The translations under genes and the position numbers were made by a program. DNA of 64,000 nt from Verrucomicrobiaceae bacterium (lineage in GTDB: Bacteria > Verrucomicrobiota > Verrucomicrobiia > Verrucomicrobiales > Verrucomicrobiaceae), in the NCBI GenBank assembly GCA_027490195.1, contig JAIXYN010000022.1:62001-126000 (forward strand). Direction: 5' to 3'. The notes beneath the pieces are model-generated. The model saw only the letters and a program-made list of their open reading frames with translations, had not been told where the DNA came from and did not search any database. Of this stretch, positions 1-8,524 are shown one piece after another. The stretch's first letter is position 1. Each line of letters begins with the position of its first letter.

Positions 1-799
1 CCAGCACTTGCTGAATGGCCGCCTCGGCCTCGATGAACTTTTCTCCGCCAATGAGTTGTTCCGCCCTCAGCAGATGCGCGGCAGCAAGATGGGGATTCAA
101 CTCCAGCGCCTTCTTCAAGTTCTCCGTCGCCTTCTCGCGATCACTCGATTGAAAGGCTCTCGCAAGCCCCAGCCGCAGATCAGCAGTCTCGCCATGTGCC
201 TTCAGTCCGGCACGAAACACATCCGCCGCGCGCTTCGCGTCATCTTTATCGAGCGCGAGATTTCCTTCGGCCAGATACGCCGCCTCCAACTTGGCATCCT
301 TGCCCTGCGCCAGCTTGAAATACTGCGCGATCACTTTCTGTGCATCGGCACCGAGCATCACGGCCGCCTGGCCAAGCACCACCGATTCAATAGCAGTTCG
401 ATCCTTCGCGGCCTTTGATTTCGCCGCTTCATTGATTCCCTTCAAGGACTCCGCCACCACATCCGCCCGTCCCAGCATGTGTGCCAGATCATGGCGCAGC
501 AGGAGGATTTCGAAGTGTCCCGGATACAGCACCAGCGCCTTCCCAGTTTCCTCCAGCGCCGTTTCGATCTGTCCCATTTCCCGCAGTGCCTTGATCCGCA
601 GAATCCGCCACTCCGGCGCCTTGAGTCCCTTCTCCGCCGCCGCTTCGCCAATGCGAGCCACGAGTTCATAATCCCCGCGTGCCAGCAGCTCCCCCACCGG
701 CCCCAGATTGCGCTCCTCAAAGATTTTTTCGAGATCAATCTGCTGGGCATTCGAGATCGAGATGCCCAGCAGGAGCAGAAGGAAGTAAAGCAGGCGCAT
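1..799 (-). CDS. Secreted TPR-repeat protein, 3' end outside the window
   Basis: The reverse strand is open from an ATG at 799 to the window edge, giving about 266 visible residues with no stop. The N-terminus (MRLLYFLLLLLGISISNAQ) is a typical Sec signal peptide. The rest is helical, with TPR-like pairs of the A-x-x-x-L-x-x-G/A type: segments reading REMGQIETALEETGKAL and FKLAQGKDAKLEAAYLAEG are recognisable. It is probably a periplasmic or outer-membrane-associated scaffold. The missing C-terminus could carry another domain, since TPR regions in this phylum are often fused to peptidase or unknown modules, so no specific function is offered. It diverges from the STAND gene starting at 1007, leaving a 207-bp shared upstream region. 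Confidence 0.8.
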   Translation of the reverse strand, partial: MRLLYFLLLLLGISISNAQQIDLEKIFEERNLGPVGELLARGDYELVARIGEAAAEKGLKAPEWRILRIKALREMGQIETALEETGKALVLYPGHFEILLLRHDLAHMLGRADVVAESLKGINEAAKSKAAKDRTAIESVVLGQAAVMLGADAQKVIAQYFKLAQGKDAKLEAAYLAEGNLALDKDDAKRAADVFRAGLKAHGETADLRLGLARAFQSSDREKATENLKKALELNPHLAAAHLLRAEQLIGGEKFIEAEAAIQQVL

Positions 800-1006
800 G
801 GATTCAAATCGTGTCCGAACACCCGATTCTCGCATGAGTTGTGCCGGAATGGGAAATCGTCTTTCACCCACATCCCTCCAAAGCCCAAGTCCATCTTCGA
901 GCATTGGTGATGACTAAACTGACATCCCTATCAAATTCGAGGAACTTGGTACAAGGCCTAAAAAATTCACTTTTCTGGCACTGCAAATGCCGCCAAACCT
1001 TGAGGC

Positions 1007-3673
1007 ATGCCCCGCCCACCCCGCGTCTTCATCTCCCGCACCACCGCCGGGCTTAAATCCCTCGGCCAGCAGATCGCCGAGATTCTACGCCAGCGTGGCA
1101 TTGAGGTCATCATCGAAGAGGGATTCTATCCTTCTACTCATGATATCAGAGGGATGCTCGTTGATCACCTTCATCAGTGCGATGCCGTCATCTGTCTCAT
1201 CGGCTCCGCCTATGGCACCGGACCGCACGATCCCATCACGAAGGCCGAGCAGCCCATCCACGGCCTCAAAGACCCGCGCACGAAGGACCACCTCTTTTCC
1301 TACTCCCAACTCGAACTCCTCGTCGCCCGCGACCTCGGACGCCCCATCTACACCTTCTTTATCGATGGCGATGAATTGCCCACCGCATTCGCTCCTGAGC
1401 CACCCGAGCTTGCCCACCGGCAGCAAACCTTCATCACTGAGTTCGCCAAAGACACGCGGAACACCTACGGCACCTTCAGCCAGTGGGACCAGCCCTCCGA
1501 TCCCGCGCGTGGCTTGAAGCAGGCCATTGAGGCCATCAAGTTTGAAATCACCGTCCTCGCCGGCAAGCCCACCAACCTCCCCTACACCTCCCTCGGCACC
1601 CTGTTCAAAGGCCGCGATGAGTTCCTCACCGAACTCCGCCACCACCTCACCGCCGAAGGCCCCGTCGTCATCAAAGGCAAGCGCACCATCCACGGCATGG
1701 GCGGCGTCGGCAAAACCCGCGCCGCCATCGAATACGCCTGGAAACACGCCGACGACTACCGCGCCCTCCTCTTCATCTCCGCCGACACCCCCGAGGCCCT
1801 GCACCGCAACCTCGCCTCCCTCTGCGGCCCCCTCGTCCTGAATCTCCCCGAGCAGAACGAAAAGGAGCAAGCCCTCCAAGTCGAAGCCGCCCTCCGCTGG
1901 CTGAAACTCCACCCCGGCTGGTTCCTCATCATCGACAACGTGGACACCGACGAAGCTGCCGAGGAGACCAAAGCTCTCCTCGCCAAACTCGCCACCGGCC
2001 ACGTACTCATCACCTCCCGAATCAGCGACTGGACTGGCCATGTCAAGTCGCTCGATCTCGACGTTCTCAGCGCAGCCGCCTCCATCGCTTTCCTCAACGA
2101 GCGCACCGAAGAACGCCGCCCCATAAAGGACGACGACCACGAGAAAGTTGCCGCTCTTGTCCAACTCCTCGACTGCCTTGCCCTCGCCCTGGAGCAAGCA
2201 GGAGCCCACATCAGCGCCAACTCCATCAGCTATGCCGACTACATCGCCCTCTGGGAATCCCACCGTTCCGATGCCCTAGATTGGCACGACGAGGAAACGA
2301 TGAAGTATCCCAAGAGCCTCGCCATCACCTACGAGACCAGCGTCGCCCAACTCAGCAAAAGCGCGAAAGAACTGTTCCGTATCTTATCATGGTTCGCGCC
2401 TGATCCCATTCCGCGAAGTATTCTCGACTCTCGTCCCAATCCCATGAATGAAAATCGACACTTGGGCGAAATCGAACGACTCCATCTCGCACGATACCTT
2501 GTTGATATCGGGAATGGGAAAGCATTTGCGATCCACAGGTTGAATCTGGAGATAACAAGGCAGCAGCAGATTCAAGCCACCGGGATTTCAATGTATAGTA
2601 GCCAACAGGAAATATTCAGGGAAAATGCGCGGCCTCCTGTGCCTCCCCCTGATCTCGTTTCCGCACTTCATTGGATCAATCTCGTTTACCCTTCTGATAC
2701 CGTCGATGTCCGCAACTGGCCCGTTGCCCTGCCACTTACTTCTCACGCCCTAGCCACCTCGCAGGCTGGTGTCACTTACTCCGTTTTTGAACCCACAAGT
2801 CATTTGCTCAGAGCCACCGCCCTGTTGTTCAAGACCCGCGCCGACTACAGCACCGCCGAACCCCTCTACCGGCAGGCGCTGTCCCTCGAAGAGAAGCACC
2901 ACGGTCTAGACCATCCTGATGTCGCTACGACCCTGACTGACCTCGCCAGTTTGTTAGCGGAGACGAACCGGCGCGAGGAGGCGGAGTCGATGATGCGGCG
3001 AGCATTGGCCATTGATGAAGTGTCCAGCGATTCGGACCACCTCACTTTAGTCATTTCACTGAACAACCTAGGTCGGCTGCTGCAAGAAATGAATAAACTG
3101 GAGGAAGCGGAGTTGCTCATGCGACGGGCGCTTGGAATCTTGGAATCTGCTCCGAGCTTTGACAATCCCAAGGTGGCAATCTGTCTGAACAGCCTCGCAA
3201 CGTTCTTATATTCCAAAAACCGACTTGAGGAAGCCGAGCCGCTCATGCGGCGGGCGCTAAGTCTGTCAGAAGTGGCTTTCGGCCCAGATCATCCCGTGGT
3301 TTCTGGCAGCTTAAATAACCTCGCTGGCTTCTTGTTTGCTATAAACCGATTTGAGGAAGCGGAGCCGCTAATGTGGAGGGTTCTGAGCATTGATGAAGGC
3401 TCCTTCGGCCCGGATCATCCTCTGGTCGCCAATCGCTTGAACAACATCGCACGGTTGCTGCAGGCAACGAACCGCCTGGGTGAGGCTGAGCCGCTCATGA
3501 GGCGGATGATGGAAATTTTAGTCCTATTCACTCAAGGAACTGGGCATCCGCATCCTTACTTCCAGCATGCGATGAGCAACTACACACACCTTTTGTTGCA
3601 GATGGGCCATGGAGAGAGAGAGGTGAGGGAGAAGCTCGATAAGCTCGTGGGATCAATCGTCATCCATGGTTGA
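1007..3673 (+). CDS. DUF4062 - NB-ARC (STAND NTPase) - TPR protein
   Basis: 888 residues with three parts. Residues about 5-90 (starting VFISRTTAGLKSL) match the DUF4062 type of N-terminal domain found on many bacterial STAND proteins. Residues about 195-470 form an NB-ARC-like ATPase with Walker A GMGGVGKT at 230-237 and Walker B LIIDNVD at 307-313, followed by a helical and winged-helix part (residues about 380-470). From about residue 602 there are five to six 42-residue repeats of the kinesin-light-chain TPR type, with the recurring core EEAEPLMRRAL. In characterised STAND proteins the repeats sense a ligand, the NTPase oligomerises and the N-terminal domain acts. A role in defence or programmed response is therefore plausible but inferred. 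There is no signal peptide, so it should be cytoplasmic. Codon usage changes near 2350 (see findings). Confidence 0.88.
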   Translation: MPRPPRVFISRTTAGLKSLGQQIAEILRQRGIEVIIEEGFYPSTHDIRGMLVDHLHQCDAVICLIGSAYGTGPHDPITKAEQPIHGLKDPRTKDHLFSYSQLELLVARDLGRPIYTFFIDGDELPTAFAPEPPELAHRQQTFITEFAKDTRNTYGTFSQWDQPSDPARGLKQAIEAIKFEITVLAGKPTNLPYTSLGTLFKGRDEFLTELRHHLTAEGPVVIKGKRTIHGMGGVGKTRAAIEYAWKHADDYRALLFISADTPEALHRNLASLCGPLVLNLPEQNEKEQALQVEAALRWLKLHPGWFLIIDNVDTDEAAEETKALLAKLATGHVLITSRISDWTGHVKSLDLDVLSAAASIAFLNERTEERRPIKDDDHEKVAALVQLLDCLALALEQAGAHISANSISYADYIALWESHRSDALDWHDEETMKYPKSLAITYETSVAQLSKSAKELFRILSWFAPDPIPRSILDSRPNPMNENRHLGEIERLHLARYLVDIGNGKAFAIHRLNLEITRQQQIQATGISMYSSQQEIFRENARPPVPPPDLVSALHWINLVYPSDTVDVRNWPVALPLTSHALATSQAGVTYSVFEPTSHLLRATALLFKTRADYSTAEPLYRQALSLEEKHHGLDHPDVATTLTDLASLLAETNRREEAESMMRRALAIDEVSSDSDHLTLVISLNNLGRLLQEMNKLEEAELLMRRALGILESAPSFDNPKVAICLNSLATFLYSKNRLEEAEPLMRRALSLSEVAFGPDHPVVSGSLNNLAGFLFAINRFEEAEPLMWRVLSIDEGSFGPDHPLVANRLNNIARLLQATNRLGEAEPLMRRMMEILVLFTQGTGHPHPYFQHAMSNYTHLLLQMGHGEREVREKLDKLVGSIVIHG

Positions 3674-4056
3674 GCTGCGAGATGATGGCTTGTGCGGCAG
3701 GAGGGTGAACCATTCGTCACACCGTCTGTTTTTTCTTCGCCTCCCTGGGGGACGACGATGGAGCGGTTGGTGAGGAGCTTGAGGTTGCGGCGGGTGGTGG
3801 GTTCATCGATGCTGCTGATCTCGGTGACGGGGATGGGTTCCGTGGAATTGCTGAGGGTGGCGGCGATGCGCTCATCCTCGGGCTTGAAGCGGGCGAGGAG
3901 GTCGCAGAAGATGAATTTGAGTAAATCATTGCCCTGCGGGCAACTGCGCAGGCACCCACGCCCTGGGACCTTTTACACTCATTCTGACTTCGCATCCTGA
4001 ACTGCTTTGCAATCCCCCTCATTGCCAACAGGACCAAAATCCGTTATTCTCCCACC
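3674..4056. other. Gap between STAND gene and toxin-antitoxin pair
   Basis: No intact gene is visible. The stretch contains a reverse-strand open frame with coding-like composition but no usable start (listed separately), then about 70 bp of leader before the antitoxin ATG at 4057. No convincing terminator hairpin follows the STAND gene. Confidence 0.5.
3716..3976 (-). pseudogene. Possible remnant of a protein-coding gene, 5' truncated
   Basis: Read on the reverse strand, about 3976 down to 3716 gives a stop-free frame with the composition of real protein (for example DLLKFIFCDLLARF, then ERIAATLSNSTEPIPVTEI and SSIDEPTTRRNLKLLTNRS). Third positions are strongly G/C. The frame is closed upstream by a stop near 3980 and has no plausible start codon. 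Downstream it runs on into the antisense of the STAND gene without a natural end. I do not recognise the family. The simplest reading is the internal piece of a decayed gene left between two accessory loci. A chance antisense frame in GC-rich DNA is the alternative. Confidence 0.35.
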
Positions 4057-4308
4057 ATGGACGCCATTGCTATGAATCTCGAAAAGGAGTTTGAAGCCCT
4101 CGAACCAGAGGACGCGCAGAGCATTCAGCGTGCCCTGCTAGAGATGATCCAGCTCGTTAATCGCAAGCGCGGACCAGCCCTTTCGCAGCCAATGAGGCTA
4201 ACGCAACCTTACGTCACTCAGGCAAGCCCCTTGGGCCTGAAAGTTGGCAATGGCTCGCACAAATGGTCAGACTGGATTGATGAAGCTGAGGGTCCGGGTT
4301 GGAAATGA
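4057..4308 (+). CDS. Small protein in antitoxin position (VapB-like partner)
   Basis: 83 residues, starting at the ATG at 4057 (MDAIAMNLEKEFEAL). The first half is acidic and helical. The C-terminal part contains a WSDWIDEAEGPGW segment, a composition common in toxin-binding tails of VapB-like antitoxins. It has no clear DNA-binding fold that I can name. Its stop codon overlaps the start of the PIN-domain gene in an ATGA arrangement (4305-4308), so the two are almost certainly translated together. The role as antitoxin is inferred mainly from this coupling and from gene order. Confidence 0.7.
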   Translation: MDAIAMNLEKEFEALEPEDAQSIQRALLEMIQLVNRKRGPALSQPMRLTQPYVTQASPLGLKVGNGSHKWSDWIDEAEGPGWK

Positions 4309-4748
4309 TTCTCGTGGACGTCAATATCCTGCTCTATGCCGAGGATACGACATCGCCTCACCACGCCGTCGTGTGTGCTTGGTGGGATGCCTTGATGAAT
4401 GGCCAAGACAAAGTGGCCCTATGCTGGCCCACTCTGAACGGCTTTCTGCGCATCTCGACGCATCCGAAAATCGCGACAAATCCACTGACACCTGCTGAAG
4501 CGGCAGCCAAAGTGAGCGCTTGGCTCGCTTATCCCAACACTCAGCTTGTGACTCCCGGCCTGTTCCACTGGAAGGAGTTTGAAAAGCTGATCCTCGCGAC
4601 TTCCGCGAGTGGCAATCTTCTGATGGATGCCCACCTCGCTGCCCTTGCCATCGAGCATGGCTGCGAACTCGCCTCCTGCGACACTGACTTTGCCAAATTC
4701 CCCGGCCTGCGATGGATCAATCCGCTACAGCCTCGGAGTGAGTCCTGA
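4305..4748 (+). CDS. vapC: PIN-domain ribonuclease, VapC-family toxin
   Basis: 147 residues, beginning MILVDVNILLYAED. A TTG at 4299 would give two extra residues, but the ATG at 4305 overlaps the upstream stop as ATGA and is preferred. The N-terminal Asp in ILVDVN, the central acidic residues and the C-terminal LLMDAHLAALAIEHG and ASCDTDFAKF motifs give the usual acidic cluster of PIN nucleases. Such enzymes cut RNA (tRNA, rRNA or mRNA) when freed from the antitoxin. Length and motif spacing are normal for VapC. The pair is probably autoregulated, as in other VapBC systems, but no operator was identified. Confidence 0.88.
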   Translation: MILVDVNILLYAEDTTSPHHAVVCAWWDALMNGQDKVALCWPTLNGFLRISTHPKIATNPLTPAEAAAKVSAWLAYPNTQLVTPGLFHWKEFEKLILATSASGNLLMDAHLAALAIEHGCELASCDTDFAKFPGLRWINPLQPRSES

Positions 4749-4835
4749 GTATCTATGCGCAAGAAGAAGACTGCCTCTTCATTGAGACACTCTGTGAAGA
4801 AAGGTCTGAGCCAGTTGCGGCGCAACTGGACTACT

Positions 4836-6131
4836 TTACGCAAACAAGCTCGTGATCGGCTGGCCTTTGTCGGTCACCGTGAAGGGACGCTTGGTGCTGC
4901 TGTAGAGGACGAGATCGAGCGGAAGGCCGAGGGCGTAGGCGATGGTGGCGTTGAAGTCGGGGACGCTGACTTTGTTTTCGGTGACTTCGATGCCTTTGTC
5001 GGTCTTGCCATAGACCTGACCACCGGCGATGCCGCCGCCCCAGAGGACGGAGCTGAAGGCTTTCGGGTAGTGGTCGCGGCCGTCGTTTTGATTGATCTTG
5101 GGGGTGCGGCCAAATTCGGAGGTGAGGACGACGAGGGTGTCGTCGAGCAGGCCTCGGCGTTCGAGGTCGTTGAGGAGTGTGCCCAGGGCTTGATCGAGAT
5201 CGCCACAGCGTTCGGGCAGGCGGGCACCGATGTCCTGGTGCATGTCCCAGCCGCCGAGGTTCACTTCCACGAAGCGCACGCCATGCTCAACGAGGCGGCG
5301 GGCGAGGAGGCAGCCCTGCGCGAAAGTGCCGTCGCCGTATTCGGCGTGGGTTTCGGGGGATTCCTTGCTGAGGTCGAAGGCATCGAGGTCTTCGCTCTTC
5401 ATGACCTTGATGGCGTCTTTATAGACGTCCGCGTAGGCTTTGACGTTCTTGTAATTGTAGGCCTGCTGAAAGCCTTGGTCGAGCTTGGCAGACAAGCCAA
5501 GGCGGTAGTCGAAGTCGCCTTCGCTGAGGGCTCCTGGGCGGTGGCTGTTTTGAAGTCCGCGAGCGGGATCATTGAGGATGAGCGGCTGGCACGCGGCTTC
5601 GAAGAAACCGCCACCGGGGTGCTTGCTGTCGTTGGTGATGATGACAGAGCCGGGCAGATCGGTATTGCCCTTGCCTTGAAATTTCTGCATCCAGGCCCCC
5701 ATGGTGGGATGCCGTGTGGCACCGCGCATGGTGTAGCTAGTGTGCTGGAAGTAGTTCCCCTGCGCATGCGCGCCCTGGGTGGAAGAGAGTGAATTGATGA
5801 TTGCTCCGCGATGCATCATCTTCGCGGTGTGCGGCAGCAGTTCGCCGATCTGCACGCCATCCGCACTGGTGGGGATGGTCTTGGTGCTGCCCATGGTGTC
5901 AGCACCGGGCACGCAGCCGAAGGTGTCGAGATGCGTCATGCCACCGGACATGTAGAGATAGATGACGCGCTTGGCCGTGGCGGCCTGCTTGGCTTTGCTC
6001 GATCCTTCAAAAGCAGCATAGCCGCGTGGTGCCAAGGCGCTCATCACGGAAACACCGAGACAGGTCTTGGCGATGTTTTTGGCAAAGTCACGGCGGGTGA
6101 CATCGTCACAGGAATGGAGGAGGGATTTCAT
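4836..6131 (-). CDS. DUF1501 family secreted protein
   Basis: 431 residues. The N-terminus has a Tat-like RRDFAKN motif and a hydrophobic stretch ending at PRGYAAF, so export is likely. The body shows DUF1501 hallmarks: YLYMSGGMTHLDTFG near residue 60, HPTMGAW, and the C-terminal TLVVLTSEFGRTPKIN followed by GRDHYPKAFS. The fold resembles the alkaline-phosphatase/sulfatase superfamily, but the biochemical role is unknown. It lies 18 bp downstream of the DUF1549/DUF1553 gene on the same strand. This pairing is typical of planctomycetes and verrucomicrobia and suggests that the two products work together in the cell envelope. Confidence 0.92.
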   Translation of the reverse strand: MKSLLHSCDDVTRRDFAKNIAKTCLGVSVMSALAPRGYAAFEGSSKAKQAATAKRVIYLYMSGGMTHLDTFGCVPGADTMGSTKTIPTSADGVQIGELLPHTAKMMHRGAIINSLSSTQGAHAQGNYFQHTSYTMRGATRHPTMGAWMQKFQGKGNTDLPGSVIITNDSKHPGGGFFEAACQPLILNDPARGLQNSHRPGALSEGDFDYRLGLSAKLDQGFQQAYNYKNVKAYADVYKDAIKVMKSEDLDAFDLSKESPETHAEYGDGTFAQGCLLARRLVEHGVRFVEVNLGGWDMHQDIGARLPERCGDLDQALGTLLNDLERRGLLDDTLVVLTSEFGRTPKINQNDGRDHYPKAFSSVLWGGGIAGGQVYGKTDKGIEVTENKVSVPDFNATIAYALGLPLDLVLYSSTKRPFTVTDKGQPITSLFA

Positions 6132-6149
6132 AAGGACGTGGCGTGAGGA

Positions 6150-8315
6150 TTATTGAACGAAAAGGAACTGGGACCCGGTGATGAGCGCGTGGGTGACATC
6201 GGCCACGGCTTTGTCGCCGCGCTCCTTGATGACGCCATCGAGGATGACCTGCTCATTGGCTGTGGGGGCGCGGCTCAGCAGAGCCTGATAGAGGGTGGCG
6301 ATTTTCTGCGCTGGCGAGCCGGCATTGGCGATGGCCTGATTCAATTTGGAAGCCGGGTTGTTGATCACATCAGCAGCGGGCCCATTGAGCAGGGTGAGAG
6401 CCTGCGGCACGGAGGCGTCATCGCTTGCATTCTGGATGAGTTCGCGATCGCTCTGCCCAAAGGTGCGCAGGAAGGTACCGGGGCGTGCGGGGCTGGGCTG
6501 CTCAGAAGCGCGTGAGGTGAGGCCCATGGCATCCTTGCCACTGCCGTTGCGCTTGTACGTTTTCAAGAACTCTCTGCGCTGCTCCTTGGTCATGGATTCA
6601 AGCGTTTTGGGATCAACCTGCGGCTGCTTTTCCTTCTCAGGTTTTTCGGGGCGATAGCCTTGGCGAAGATCATCGGCGCGCTCTTTGCCGAGCAGGGCAA
6701 CGAGGATGTCTTTCTCAGAGGCTTTGCGCAGGCTGCTGGCCTCTTTGGCCAGCGCTTTGCTTGCTGCCGTGGTGTCGATTCCCTTCGCCTTGTCGGCAGC
6801 CAGCTTAATTTTCATCTCATCGATCTTCTTCTGGTTGGCGTCCAGTTTGGATCGGCCTTCCTTGGCAATCTGCACCAAGCCTTCAGCTCCCTTGGATTTG
6901 ACCGTGCCGAGGAACATGGAGAGATCATCGAGATACTGGTGCAGGCGGGCATTTTCGTCATCAACGGTGTCATCGATATTTCCCTTGGAGAGCGTGACAA
7001 AGGAGTCCCAGATCTGCTCGGCGCTCATGCGGCGCAGGATGGGGCCGGTGAAGTGGTAGGTCTCGCCCAGCGGTACTTCCTCCACAGTAGCGGCGCGCTG
7101 GTAGGTGTCGGTGTTGTAAAGCACGCGCAGGAAGGATTTCAGCGAGTATTCTTTCTCGATCATCAACTGGCCGAGGTAGTCCATCAGTGCCGGATTGCTG
7201 GCGACGGTGCTGTCGGTCATTTCATCGACAGGTTCGATCAAGCCGACGCCGAAGGCTTTCTTCCACATGCGATTGGCGATCACGGTGGTGAAGCGCGGAT
7301 TCTCCGGGCTGGTCATCCAATCGGCAAAGGCATTCAGACGGGTTTCGCCGGGCTTGATCGCGGCATCCGCGCCAAACATGGTTTTGGCTTCGACTTTCTC
7401 GCCGGGCTTGGCATCGGGATATTTGTAGTCAGCGGGGAGGCTGGGGAGTTTGCCATCCTGCCACTCGGCGCTGGTGTAGCGCAGTGGTTTCATCACATCC
7501 TGCATGGCGCGTTTGACCTGCTGCATATCCTCGCGGCTGATCTTGGATTCTTCCGCCTTTTTCTCGGCCTGGAGTTTGGCCCGGTAGACTTTCTTCTCCG
7601 CGCTGCTCATGGCCTGGACGGCTTTTTTGTCCAGTTCCATGCCTTTGGTGGCGCTGCTTTTGAAATCCACGCCACGGCTTTTCGTGTCCATGCCGTAGGT
7701 GAACGCGGCCATATGGTAGTAGTCCATCTGAGACCACTTATCGAAGGGGTGGTTGTGACACTGCGCGCAGACGATGCTGGTGCCCAGGAAGACCTGCACG
7801 GTGTAGGCCAGATGATCGAGCTTGTTTTCATCCCGCTGCCAGAAACCGATGCTGCCGCTGTCCCACACACCGCCGTCGGTGGTGAGAAGGTTCTTCACGA
7901 ACTTGTCATAGGGCACGTTTGCTTTGACCTGCTGCTTGAGCCATTCTTCATAGGCTTCTGCGGTGATGCGCCCCTTGACGTTGTCGGTCAGGCGCAGCAC
8001 ATCGGCCCAATAGTTGAACATGTGGCTGGTGTAGCCATCGGAGGCCAGCAGTGTATCGATGAGCTTGGCACGCTTCTGCGGGTCCTTGGAGCTCATGTAG
8101 GCCTGCGCCTCCTCAAGGGTGGGAATGCGCCCGGCGATGTCGAGATAAAGACGGCGCACGAGCACTTCGTCGCTGGCAGGAGGATTCGCCTTGAGGCCAG
8201 CTTTCTCCCAGTCCTTGCTGAGGAGCTGGTCGATCTTCTGGCTTTCCGGCAGTGAGGCGGCTTGCAGCGAGGCAGAGGCAAGCAGGCATGCGAGGAGGAG
8301 GCGGGGGACGTTCAT
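6150..8315 (-). CDS. DUF1549/DUF1553 (planctomycete-type cytochrome) protein
   Basis: 721 residues with a Sec signal peptide (MNVPRLLLACLLASASLQA). The N-terminal half is the DUF1549 (PSCyt2) region: RRLYLDIAGRIPT near residue 55, and a CAQCHNHPFDKW heme-type CxxCH motif with Cys183, Cys186 and His187. The C-terminal half is DUF1553 (PSD1), ending with LTLLNGPAADVI and the LYQALLSRAPTANE repeat. The middle contains a lysine-rich helical linker (residues about 470-560). It is the first gene of a two-gene operon with the DUF1501 gene. A periplasmic electron-transfer or polymer-processing role is often proposed for these families but has not been shown. Confidence 0.93.
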   Translation of the reverse strand: MNVPRLLLACLLASASLQAASLPESQKIDQLLSKDWEKAGLKANPPASDEVLVRRLYLDIAGRIPTLEEAQAYMSSKDPQKRAKLIDTLLASDGYTSHMFNYWADVLRLTDNVKGRITAEAYEEWLKQQVKANVPYDKFVKNLLTTDGGVWDSGSIGFWQRDENKLDHLAYTVQVFLGTSIVCAQCHNHPFDKWSQMDYYHMAAFTYGMDTKSRGVDFKSSATKGMELDKKAVQAMSSAEKKVYRAKLQAEKKAEESKISREDMQQVKRAMQDVMKPLRYTSAEWQDGKLPSLPADYKYPDAKPGEKVEAKTMFGADAAIKPGETRLNAFADWMTSPENPRFTTVIANRMWKKAFGVGLIEPVDEMTDSTVASNPALMDYLGQLMIEKEYSLKSFLRVLYNTDTYQRAATVEEVPLGETYHFTGPILRRMSAEQIWDSFVTLSKGNIDDTVDDENARLHQYLDDLSMFLGTVKSKGAEGLVQIAKEGRSKLDANQKKIDEMKIKLAADKAKGIDTTAASKALAKEASSLRKASEKDILVALLGKERADDLRQGYRPEKPEKEKQPQVDPKTLESMTKEQRREFLKTYKRNGSGKDAMGLTSRASEQPSPARPGTFLRTFGQSDRELIQNASDDASVPQALTLLNGPAADVINNPASKLNQAIANAGSPAQKIATLYQALLSRAPTANEQVILDGVIKERGDKAVADVTHALITGSQFLFVQ

Positions 8316-8524
8316 AAATAGGGGGCGGAGGGGGACTCCAGCCGCGAAAACGCAGGACCTTCACATTTCTTACCAATAAATGAGCATAATTCGCTCAGGG
8401 TGGGGTGATGCCAGATTCACAGATCTTGATCCTGGCCATCCAGTATTTTATACAATGATCTCGCCACTAGCACGTTGTGTCAGGTATTCTCGTAATTCCG
8501 CCCCACAAACACCCTCGTTTTGCC

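Noticed and set aside
4755-5792. 345-codon forward frame opposite the DUF1501 gene
   Set aside because: It is the antisense of a strong DUF1501 match; its residue composition (Gly/Val/Ala/Asp-rich) is that of a GC-skewed shadow frame, and no family is recognisable.
6660-8255. 531-codon forward frame opposite the DUF1549/DUF1553 gene
   Set aside because: Complementary to a gene with clear domain motifs; shadow coding from high third-position GC.
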